64,000 bases of DNA, from the NCBI GenBank assembly GCA_950295325.1, contig OX485809.1, forward strand, positions 19,282,001-19,346,000, in the 5' to 3' direction. Below are positions 1 through 9,985 of the stretch, piece after piece. Both the position numbers and the translations under genes were made by a program. The notes under the pieces are model-generated. The model searched no databases. It was not told where the DNA came from and saw only the letters and a list, made by a program, of their open reading frames with translations. Source of the stretch: Polytrichum commune (lineage: Eukaryota > Streptophyta > Polytrichopsida > Polytrichales > Polytrichaceae). Each line of letters begins with the position of its first letter. Positions within the stretch are counted from its first letter, which is position 1.

Positions 1-102
1 TTTGCAATTTTGTTTATATATGATGGTTTTTTTGTTCTTCGATTTGAACCTACAATTTTTGTGATTTTAAGACAATGTTCAATGTTCATGTGTGTAGGCA
101 GA

Positions 103-3100
103 ATGGATGGGTTTAGTGAAATAGGGGATTGGTCATCTGATGACATGGCCACTTGGCCATCTGCATCTGATGATGACCTAGACATTGTCGGGGAGGCTAC
201 TATGGCTGACAGTGCGGATGAAGATCATTTGGATTTACCTTCGTCTTCCGTACCGCAGTGTCCCATTGTTGAATGTACGGGACTTTCAAGGGCTTCGTGG
301 GTGAATTTGGAGGTGATACTTCTTAACGATAGTGGAGTTGTTGTGGCGGAGGGGATTTGCCGTAACACCCATCCGCAAGATTGCATTGATGAAAACCCGC
401 TTGGCACTGAGGACGTTGGGGTTGTCATATTGGAGTCGGTCGTTCATTCCGAGGTGGATCCCACTCATAGGTTCTCCCTCCGCAGGTGGCCATTGAGGAA
501 TGTCACAATTGATGGAGTTAGCTTGCGTGAACATGAGCAACGACACATGCAAATCGAAAAGGAGGTGCAATCAAACATGCGGCCGCGCAAGGGTCAAAGA
601 AAGTACGATACATTGGCACGTCCTGCTCCGTCTGCAACTGATTGTAAACGTCAAAGGTTGCTCGGGGAGGAGTCCATTAGAGAAGTTACCACAAAGGATT
701 GTTGTGTGCATCGTTGTTGCCAATTGTTTCCAAGGGATAAATTGAAGGTCATCCGCGAAGAAATGTGGCTTGGAGATTTCCGTCTAAGATCCACAAGAAA
801 ACTTGATGTCCATAGGGCGATACATGTGAATGGGACGGGTCGCAAGGTCATCACCATTGAAAGCATAGACGTGTGTTGTAAGGCATGGTACACCATTCAC
901 GGTGTGTCGAAATCGGACTTTTATAGACAAGCTGCTTATGCCAAGGAAGGCCGCCGGTCCCGTCACCATGGTAACGTGGGTTTAAAGAAGCCTAGGGAAG
1001 CAACAAGGCAAGCAACGGCCACTCTAGCAACCATCATTGTCCCTCTTGCCGATGCAATGCCGCACAAAACACGCACACTCACAACCGGTGAAAAGGTTGT
1101 GGAGAAAGTTCTTCCCACAGGCACAAAATGGAAAGACATATTGTTGGACGTTAATGCAGTTGGCGAGAAGATTGGGTTGGAGCCAATTTCATTGTCAAAA
1201 TTGAGTGCAATCAAGAAACAAAACTTTAGCGAATACATTACAAAAAGACGAGGGGACAAATTTGCCAGGTGCTCTAATTGCGAGAAGTTGAAGCGCCTCC
1301 GGGATGCACACACGATGGGCACCGAGTCATATGCAGCGCATCAATTGAACTATTTCAAGCACGTAAACATGCAAGAGGCACACCGTAATGATTACTATAC
1401 AAATAGAGCTTTGTCCATCTCCAGGCCCTTGGAGGTTCTTACGGTCATCCATGACAAAATGGACCATGCCAAAACAGCCTCCCCATGTTTTGCAAATCGA
1501 ATCAAGGCCACGGATGGGTTTTTCAAGTTGCCTGTATCGGTTACAGGTGAACTTCGAAACAATGTCATGACATACCCTAAATGTTGTTGTATTTTATTCC
1601 GTGATGTACTGGAGAACATGGATTCCTTCATAATGGTTTATTCATACATAGATGCTAATCACGTTGGGTTGGCATTGCAGGAATGATTGCACATGGACAC
1701 GGTGATGTCAAATTTGCTCATTATGCTCTTGATTTGTATCCAGCGGATTCAAACCACACGATAGGATCATTTGCAAGGCTTTTACGTGATTTAGAGAAAC
1801 CACCAGCCTATTCTTCAGGATTGTTATTTGAGAACACGGGTTCAACACCTTTATATGAAGCGGTGTTGGATGGAAAAGATGTATGCTTGCATTCGTTGCC
1901 CGAGCCACCCAATGAACCCGTGATTGCCAAGAAGTTGCCTCCAACTTTGCGTGTCCAATTGGACAATTGTGCCAAGGACAATAAAAGCAGATATGTATTT
2001 GCATATTGGTCGTTGTTGGTTGCGAAAGGCATTTTCAAGGAGGTTTTTGTGTCCTTCCTATTGGTAGGCCACACGCACGATGATATTGATGCATCTTTTG
2101 GGCGGTGGAGCATGAAGTTGCGGGAGGAGGATTTCCCTACAATTCCATTATTGATGAAGTCGTACATGGATTTGGAGAACGTTCCCGTCATCCCCCATAT
2201 GATTGAGGAGGTGCCAGACTTCAAGGCATTTATAGAACCTTATATTCGAAGTGGAGCTCACCGATTGATCGGGCATACGAAGGCACAACAATTCCGCTTC
2301 TATATGCGTGACGATGGTGTCCCGGCCATGCAATACAAGTTGTTGTGCACGTCACAAGACTGGAGCCCGCCGGAGGGTCTTCTTGTGTGGCGCGTGGATG
2401 CGGATGGAAAGACCATGTTACCGGATGGGGAGCCTAGGCCTTGTAAGCCAATAGCCATGAAGAATTTGGAGGATATTTTGAAAGGTATATCAGGCTTCAT
2501 ACAATATTGGGAGAGTTTGAAAATAGCGGATGTTGGCGGATCATGTTGGCATCGTTATGGGAGTTGGATACATTATTGGACACGTGTTCGTGCCGCCTTG
2601 GCAGACCTCCACCAAGATAGCCCTCATACTTTGAGGCATGGATTTTGGCCACAAACACGAGTCGATGTACAAGCTTCAGAGCCTAGTCTTTTGGGAAATG
2701 GAGAGGTTCGAGAGGAGTTTGATGTGGACGACCATTACGTGGGGCCTGCTAGTAGTCGTCCCCCACCATCTTTCCGCATTGCAGTGGATTGTCATGAAGG
2801 TTATATGCTCATTTTGCGTCCTGGAGACGAGACATATGCGAAGCCAGTGTGGGTGGCAAGAGCTTTGTCCAATCCCAATTTTGTAACTTCCAGCCCTCAT
2901 TTTCGACAAATACAAGTGGAGTACTATCGACCGACAGCAAGGAATGAAGATGTGATTCGGCATTATACAGGCTGGGATACAAACCCTAACTTTCGGTGGA
3001 AGGTGGATTCTGAGCACGGTCCATCTTGGGTAGATACAGATTCCATATTCATAGCATGGAAACCACGGAAACACCATAGTGGATCAGTGTCCATCCCTCA

Positions 3101-3167
3101 AAAGTACATAACTTTTGCAAAAGACAACCTTGCTCGGATTGCAGAAGAAGCAACCCACGTTGAATGA
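103..3167 (+). CDS. DUF7869-like transposase, two exons (5' end may lie outside)
   Basis: Two overlapping frames join through a GT-AG intron. Exon 103-1546 ends ACAG before GTGAAC, and exon 1681-3167 follows TTGCAG. The join reads SVTG-MIAHGHGD in frame and gives 976 codons. The N-terminal part has an acidic start, a Cys/His-rich segment (CCVHRCC, then ARCSNC) and basic stretches. The core carries IHDKMDHAKTA (D451/D454), LDNCAKDN (D576/D581) and VGHTHDDIDASFGRWS (D615-D618). I read these as a candidate RNase H-like DDD/E catalytic set. The sequence matches my memory of the DUF7869 family of transposon proteins, for which no reaction is established; the transposase role is inferred. An acceptor-like GTGTAG just upstream (about 97) suggests a further 5' exon to the left. 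No frameshift or stop breaks the frame, so the protein may be functional. Confidence 0.75.
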
Positions 3168-4496
3168 GAAGTTGGTAGGATTGTGTTAGCATGATTATAG
3201 TTTAATACGTAATTATAGCAATATAAATTACACATATGTGTGCTCTTCAAAATTGGGGCAGAGTTTGGGTAGAACTTACGAATACTATATTGTTTGGAGT
3301 TGGATGAATATCCATTTACTATATTTCAAGCTGCAATTGAAGTTCATCTTATTATTATGCTTGGGACTATATTCTCGAATGAAGAAACATGCATTTATTA
3401 CATGCACTTTGTATGTTGCAATGTCTATATTCTATTGAACATGCTAATAATAGAAATCATTTTATATATATTTTTGGGTGAAACTTGTTTGAAGTGCTCT
3501 ACCCAATGTGTTTTTGTTGATGAAGTTGGTGTCGAGTGCTCTACCATATGTGCTTATGTCCGCACATCATAGATTTGGGATATTAGAACATATAATATAA
3601 TTGAGATTGTTGACAATATAGTTTCGGGCCTCTTCAAGTTCTTTGATCCATATATTAATTTGAGACTAGAGAAAGTCTCAATTTAACGAATATAGTGTTA
3701 GTAAACAAATCCGGCAATGACATAGAATTCTGACTTTATGGCGTAATATCCATTTTACTATGTGGAGTAAAGTAGTCATGTAGGGGTGTACTAACATTCA
3801 CACTTCACTACACAAAGTCATCTTACGGGTAATGAATTGAATTCTCCACGTCACTACCTTTAGTAATCACGGACAGTATCACATGGCATCCATAACTCGG
3901 TATAGTAAGTGCATATGACTGATTTTAGTAAACATCTTCGGCAATAGCATATATTTCTCATTGTTTGGCGGATGGACCTACTTTACTATGTGTAGTAACT
4001 TTTGTATCAACCATTTTTATTTGGCTTCCTTTGTGGAGTCATATGGTTGTCATATGTCATTATTGCTACTAACTGGTAATGAACTTTATATGGCTTTGCA
4101 AAGTGACATGTTGTAGATGCATATGACTGTACTTACTACAACTAGTAACATGAGGTCAATTCATCATAGTTAGATGTTAATGACATGTACAAAATAATTT
4201 GCTTAGTCATACTAACAATACTATGCTGAGTCATCTAATGGATGGTCGCTTCACTTTGAGATGCAAGTTGATTCTATAAACTAACATTCATTTACGACAT
4301 ACAGTGAAGTGCATAATACATTCTTCCACCAAGTGCAGTCACACAAACATGGTTCCAATGTTCTACTACCAAATTCATAAGGGTACAAAAAGTATGTCAT
4401 TCATGTTCCACATTTCATTACTAGCAATGATAAATACTACACTCCGAGGTTCTATAAGTCTGAATATCAACATTGCTCTACAAGTCCACACTACAC
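3168..4496. repeat. Spacer between convergent transposon genes with diverged ~90-bp repeats
   Basis: AT-rich sequence with no credible gene. Two diverged copies of a block begin TAGTAAACA..TCCGGCAAT, run through TTTATGGCG or TTTGGCGG and end TTTACTATGTGGAGTAAA-like, at about 3692-3785 and 3928-4015. A third copy lies at about 5393-5480, between exons of the companion gene. Further half-sites are CACTACACAAAG (about 3807) and ACTACAACTAGTAA (about 4136). A related CTTTACTATCCGTAGTAA is near the right end (about 6586). In CACTA elements such motifs near the ends are transposase binding sites; whether these serve that role is inference. Confidence 0.5.
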
Positions 4497-6040
4497 TCAC
4501 GCAGGTGCATACAACCTAACACAATCATTTGGCCAAAGAACATAGTGGCCTTTTGCGTTGCCGATTATAGTGATTGGAGGGTCATCTTCGGAGAGGGGAA
4601 TACATAGGGGATAATCATCCTTATATGTCTCCGTAAATGTGAGAGATATGTAATCACCGCCAATCACCTTATTGTACAACATCCCACCTGCTAGATTCTT
4701 TATAATACCCTTTCCAATGAATGTCGTCTTCATGTCTTCCTCTTCATGACCACAGATATGTACCACATCACCCGCATTCTGCACAAGTGCAACAACCACA
4801 TGTTAGTGTTTGAATTACATTAGGACAAGGTCATGAGTTCAACAACAAAATATCGTTGTATGTTTCCTGGCAAGTGCGTACCAATTCGAGGCCGGTTTTG
4901 GTCTTCTTTGAAGCCTTGGTGGCAAGGGGAGGTTTATCCGCCCGGCGTTTGTCCACCACATGTTTGTTCTTTAATGGGCTACTTCTCAATTTCTCTATAA
5001 CGTCGCCTTTCTTTAAAATTGGCAGAGCTTCCAATGTCAACTTCTCGCCTTCAGTCAGTCGTGCACGCTTTTGTTTAGGGGTACCACATTTTTTGGCATC
5101 CCCACCATGCGCACTGATGCCTTGGCTGCTCGATGGCGCCCGAACTGGTCGAATTGCACCGCTGGAAACCTCATTTACCTGTGAATGTCGACATCCATTG
5201 CGCACATTAGACATCGCTACACCAGTTATGATTTAGTTCAGCATATACATAAGGCCATATAACTAAGCCTGATGATATTATGTTCTACTGCCACCAGTCA
5301 TGTCACTGTGAGTTACATTCGGGTCATTACTGCCAATAGTAATGTCGGACAATAACGGATGCAATCCATTACTACACCTAGTAAGCGCGTTGACTGCTTA
5401 TAGTAAACATATCCAGTAATGACATATACATCTCACTTTATGGCGTAATCTCTACTTAACTATGTGGAGTAAAATTTACATGAAAGTAATTTCACAAGAA
5501 TCCGCCCAAATTGCATACATATTCAAAGTCCTCATGCCCCGAAGAGGCTTTCTGGACCCGGAGGGGATTTCCGGGCTCGCCACGATTGGCAAATCACCTG
5601 CACCACCAGACTCTACTACCTTACTTGTGGGCTCTTTTGAAGCTGACCGTGCAAGTGGAGATACACTTCTCCGAGAGTTGGATTTTTCCGCATCAACACT
5701 GCAAAGGTGCCCTCCACGTGACGGTGTGCCTACCTCTCTTTCCACTGAGATCCCAAGCTTCGCCATCACCGCAAGAAGCGAGCTCTAAACGTTGTTGAAC
5801 TTTTCATCCAACTGCCGAACCTCTGTCCTTACATCCTCAAGACTTGCACTTCTCGTGCGATTTACATGAGGAGATAATTCTAAATCCCATTGTGCATCGC
5901 TTACCCCTTCCCTCCCCCCCTTTGACAACATGGACGACGTTGGACGCCCACCTTTTGACCTTGACGTGTTTTTGGGCCTTTCAAGCTCCACCTCCAGCTC
6001 TTCTTGGCGGGGGTTCCTCTTCAAACATGTCGCCTATACA
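4497..6040 (-). pseudogene. Companion transposon gene with DUF8039-like C-terminus, interrupted by a stop
   Basis: Minus-strand open pieces form a multi-exon gene convergent with the transposase. The last exon (4778-4497) follows GTGCAG and encodes a compact domain (NAGDVVHICGHEEED...GNAKGHYVLWPNDCVRL). Its pattern, including G-Y/F-V-x-W-P near the end, resembles the DUF8039-type domain I remember from plant transposon proteins. The exon before it (about 5214-4882) is basic, with KQKRARLTEGEKL and KKTKTGLEL, and ends at a GT donor in the matching phase. Further upstream (6040-5519) lies a Lys/Arg/Glu-rich, coiled-coil-like stretch (EVRQLDEKFNNV then SSLLAVMAKLGISVE) split by a TAG at 5787-5785. 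The junction from this part to the basic exon could not be made to agree in phase. The role is unknown; a DNA-binding accessory is a guess from its basic character. Confidence 0.45.
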
Positions 6041-6114
6041 AAGAAAGTGAGTTAGCAAAAATCATAACAACAACTGCATATCATTTGCTACTTTCACCAA
6101 TAAAAGTGCGATAA

Positions 6115-6429
6115 ATGTTAAAAACTAATTCGGAGTTGCCAAAGTGCTTACCAGTTCTTAAAGAGCCAAGGGGAGCAAGAGTCATTTCTACAAAAGATTC
6201 TATACCAGACATAGGATGTTTATCTTTAGACAATATGGGAGACCATTGTGGATTGAAACCAACATTATTAGAGAATGATGCAACCCCAATTGACCCAATA
6301 TTAGATGAGGTTGTGGCTCTAAGCAGTGATGAGGTGCTCGCAGCTTTGAACACAAACGACCATGAACCGTCTTCTGAAGACGAGGATGAAACTGCACTTG
6401 AAGAAGATGGTCATACTCCTCTAGATTAA
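6115..6429 (+). other. Short plus-strand open frame with acidic tail
   Basis: A 104-residue frame from ATG to stop, ending in an acidic stretch (SSEDEDETALEEDG). It lies between the start of the minus-strand companion gene and the right end of the element. The opposite strand is also open here, with a good donor (CTG before GTAAGC, at about 6151), so this may instead be the antisense of an upstream exon of the minus gene. I recognise no domain. Confidence 0.2.
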
Positions 6430-6794
6430 ATTATAATATCTTAAGTATATGGTAATATCATATTGTGATCGAATATGTATATTTCATTATATGTTAGCAA
6501 AGATAAATGGGCCATTTTTTTGTGAGCATTCTATAGAAAACCCAAAAACACATAACATTTTGAAGTGACATAGTGAAGTTGACCACTTTACTATCCGTAG
6601 TAATGAACGTTCTCTGACGTTCCCGAACACGTTCTCAAGTGCGTTCCCAAGTACATTCTTGTCCCACATGACCACCATGACACTCCGAAGTTAACTCAGA
6701 CATGAGGACAGTAAAGGTGGATTTCAACAATTTCAACCGTTCACTGTTTATGGTAATAAAAGACATGCAGTGAAGTGGGTGTGGGAATAAAATA

Positions 6795-6811
6795 CGTGTT
6801 TTGTTGTAGTG
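6795..6811 (-). repeat. Right terminal inverted repeat, CACTA type
   Basis: Read inward on the minus strand the end is CACTACAACAAAACACG. The next inward bases include CCCACACCCACTTCACTG. The mate repeat would lie left of the window, so the repeat length and the target duplication could not be checked. Confidence 0.55.
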
Positions 6812-8233
6812 CAAGATTTGAACATGTATAACTTCCAAAATACTTGCCTGAATGGGGCCAGTGAAGAGTCCATCGGCATCTACGTGAAGCGTAGATGAAG
6901 ATGAAGTGGTTGCTTGTTAGCAACAGATATCATGCAAGAAAGTTATGGTGTTCTGCAACTGCTAGGGGCTTTTAGGCCCAGTGGCTAAGGGAAAATGTCT
7001 ACTTGGCCTCAACTCTTGGTAGAGAGACAAAAGGTTTCTTGACGGTGGGGTAGGGGCCCTACCAAAAGTCCTAGAGGCTTATATGGGTGAAGTGGTGTGG
7101 CCTCACCCACCCGAGGCCGAACGACACGGCCTTCATGGGCTTTGGTCCAATGTGAGGGCATAGTTGCCTAGTATGGTTTGGGTTGTTGTAGTGTTGCTAT
7201 GGCAACATGATGATCAACATAAGATTGGACTTCCATGAATGGAAGTTCACATCTAAGAATTGGTTACCAATTAAGGGGTGAGTCCCGAAAGCAAAGTAAG
7301 AGGGTTGGTTCTCCTCCTATGAACTATAAGGTCGTGGGTAGGAAGAGCTAACCAATTTCAATTTTTTTTTTGACATGGACAATTGGTAAGCGTGAATTTT
7401 TAGCTTTCAAATTGCAAGCCACCACCGAATGGGGGAATATGACTTGTAGATACTTATGAAACATGATCACATAAAATTATTTTTTGCAAACCCGGTATCC
7501 TAATTTGCTTGTTCTTGTTGATTTGGTTAGAGTACAATGGATATCAACAACCACTTGTGAGAGGGTGTTTAGGGTCTAAAACTTAGTCAAAACATGAGTG
7601 AGAAATAGGCTTGGAAATAAAAATTTGAAAGCTATGCTTAGAATTGCTTTGGATGGGCTAGATGAGAACTTTGATAATATTATTGAAGTGGTAATTTTTT
7701 TTGGAGAAATAGAACTAAGTTCCAAGTCGTATATGCTAATCCTTCACGTTATGTTTCTTCTGCAAGTGATGCATGTTGTTCAGTAACTTTAGTTATGTTT
7801 TCCAATTTTGAAAAGATCGATGTATAAAGATTGCACGTATTATTGTACTAACCAACCTCTAAAAATATATATGAACCGTCTTTGGATGCATACATTTTTT
7901 AAAGGCTAAATCCTTGGCCCCAAGTTGGTGGGGGTTTGGCAAGGTTCAAATCCTTCCAAGGATACTTGAAATCTCTTTCAACACAAATTCACCCCCTTAA
8001 AAGCATAACACCTATTTTCTTTTATTATTTATAAAAAAAAAAAAAAAAAATCCAACCTACAACAACAAAAAATTTGGAAACATACTGAAGTCAAATTAAA
8101 AAAGCCAAAAATTTATTAGGTGATAAAGTAAATCTTGGAATTTAATCGAGAATAAAAACCGGTTTCGGCTAGCTTCCAAGTTAAAATTTTAAGAATTAAA
8201 AATTAAAAAATCCGAACGTCTTTGTAAAAGATC
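6812..8233. other. Non-coding region right of the CACTA-like element
   Basis: Mixed-composition sequence with no open frame worth calling. It contains the SINE-like unit described separately (7905-8050). The rest, including the GC-richer 6960-7340, shows nothing I can name. Confidence 0.4.
7905..8050 (+). repeat. SINE-like repeat with Pol III-type boxes and A-tail
   Basis: TGGCCCCAAGTTGG (7914-7927) resembles a Pol III A box. GTTCAAATC (about 7944) fits the B-box consensus GWTCRANNC exactly, about 30 bases downstream. The unit ends in a run of about 18 A (8032-8050). Boxes, spacing and tail fit a tRNA-derived SINE. No complete tRNA cloverleaf can be drawn, the T-stem is imperfect, and I could not identify a flanking duplication. 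Confidence 0.4.
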
Positions 8234-8676
8234 CATAGGGAGGTCACTCCATTGTCAAGTTGAAAACCACGTGCGAACAAAGTTTGCTTCTCCTATATTA
8301 CATGCCTTAGATAATTTTAAAATTTATGATATTTTTTCTACATATACATAAACATGGACATATTTTTATATTTTGTATATGTATCTTTTGTATATTTTTT
8401 TGAAATTTTTAGCCATCTTCATTTTTTGTAGTAATATTTTTAGTTCAATTTTGTGTCATTCTAGTTAGAAACGGTATGTTTTAAAAACAAAAAAAATCAT
8501 CAAATTTAGTTACCATTTTTTATTATGTAATAGGTACTATGTATATCTACTCATGAGAAAAAAATTGATAAAGTTTTGATCCATTTTGGTGACGGTTTAT
8601 GTACAAAGTAGGATTTTTTGCATGTAAAATGTTCGCACGTGGTTGTTCAACTTTACAATGGAGTGACCTCCCCGTG
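8234..8676 (-). mobile_element. hAT-type MITE, copy 1 (reverse orientation)
   Basis: 443 bp between perfect 8-bp direct repeats AAAAGATC (8226-8233 and 8677-8684). The ends are inverted: left CATAGGGAGGTCACTCCATT; right, read inward, CACGGGGAGGTCACTCCATT, both followed by GT..AAGTTGAA..CACGTGCGAAC. An 8-bp target duplication and ends starting CA are hallmarks of the hAT superfamily. The interior is AT-rich and non-coding. Compared with the copies at 8963 and 53757 it lies in the opposite orientation: the AAATGG-TCAAA block is near its right end. Confidence 0.88.
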
Positions 8677-8962
8677 AAAAGATCGGAAATGTACCAATAT
8701 TTGTATAAAACTCCCCGGACTGTGCTTTAAAGTGGGTGCCCTCATTGGGTTAGTGTTTGAATGAACATGTATATAGTGACTTAAGTTGGGCCCTTTTTGC
8801 TATAAAGGTGTGAGTGTTGTAGTGACATTAAAATATTTGTCCAAGGGACGCAAACATTGACATGAGACAAGCATTCACCAACCACGTGTCTTGATGGTGG
8901 CTTGAGTCTCTAGAACATTGTACCACATGGGCTTCTTTAAAACACTCATGTACGGTGTAGGT

Positions 8963-9373
8963 CACGGGGAGGTCACTCCATTGTCAAGTTGAAAACCACA
9001 TGCGAACAAAAAAAAATCTACTTTTTCTAAGTTGCATCAACAAAATGGGTCAAACTTTTATCAAAAAAAATTTATGAGTACATATACATGGTATCTATTA
9101 CATAGTAAAAATTAATAACCAAATTTGATAATTTTTTTTTTTTAGAAAACATACCGTTTCTAACTAGAATGACGCAAAATTGAACTAAAAACATTACTAG
9201 AAAAATGGAGATGACTAAAAATTTCAGAAAAATATACAAAAGATATTATCAATGGATATGTATATATAGAAAAAATATCATACTTTTTAAAATTATCTAT
9301 GGCATATAATATAGGGGTAGCAAACTTTGTTCGCACGTGGTTTTCAACTTGACAATGGAGTGACCTCCCCATG
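8963..9373 (+). mobile_element. hAT-type MITE, copy 2
   Basis: 411 bp between perfect 8-bp direct repeats GTGTAGGT (8955-8962 and 9374-9381). The left end is CACGGGGAGGTCACTCCATT and the right end, read inward, is CATGGGGAGGTCACTCCATT. The inverted repeat extends about 40 bp, to the CACRTGCGAACAAA motif. The interior is AT-rich and without coding potential. It lies 286 bp from copy 1 and in the opposite orientation. Confidence 0.9.
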
Positions 9374-9381
9374 GTGTAGGT

Positions 9382-9982
9382 GTAAGTTTCGCCAACCCCA
9401 AGATTCCTAAAGCTTTCAAACATTGCCAAGACTTCCAACTTCATCTGGATTGACATCGATAAGAAAACATGTGTTGTTAATCATTCTTTCCACACTGAGC
9501 TATTGAAGTTTTCTACTACCTTCAAAACCTTGATCATAAGATTATCATCAAATGCTTACTTATTTTTCATGCCTCATGAACTGTTAACTTCTCACAAGAC
9601 ATATTAACATATATGTCACTAGAGGAGAATATGATATTTGGAACTTCCCATCACAGTATGATAATTATGATAATTATAACTTCAAGAAAATCACATCGAC
9701 TTTCTCATGAAAATAATGGAATTTGTGTTTATGATGGACTCTTAGGGTAATCACTGATTCTATATTCAATATGGTACAAATCATCGACAAAATTTACAAA
9801 ATTTGAGTTATAATTTAGAGAATTTCTTATTCTGTATTTCAAATCTCTCAAAATTATGAGTTTTGGTAGGAAATTTCATCCGACTTTTGACACATGATTC
9901 GCTTTCTCGTGTGGTACCAAAATGTCTAATTTGGTGGAATATAGAGGCATTTCATTTTTTACCTAAGATTGTGCTCTTGTTC
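9382..9982. other. Non-coding gap between MITE and Harbinger element
   Basis: AT-rich sequence of ordinary composition. I see no gene, repeat or structured element in it. Confidence 0.5.
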
Positions 9983-9985
9983 TAA

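Larger units (their letters stand above)
1..6811. mobile_element. Right part of a CACTA-ended DNA transposon
   Basis: The element enters from outside the window and ends at 6811, where the plus strand reads TTTTGTTGTAGTG. Its complement, CACTACAACAAAA, has the form of a CACTA (En/Spm) terminal inverted repeat. The next three bases, CAA (6812-6814), could be one arm of a 3-bp target duplication, but the left end is not visible. Inside are a two-exon transposase gene on the plus strand and a convergent companion gene on the minus strand, with repeated TTTACTATGTGGAGTAAA-like motifs between and within them. This two-gene layout resembles CACTA elements. The transposase, however, is of the DUF7869-like kind, not one I recognise as the Tnp2/Transposase_21 family usual for CACTA. 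The class assignment rests on the terminus and the layout and is inference. Confidence 0.6.

Noticed and set aside
10-1686. Treating the two overlapping transposase frames as separate genes
   Set aside because: A GT-AG intron joins them in frame inside a conserved block, so a single gene is more likely.
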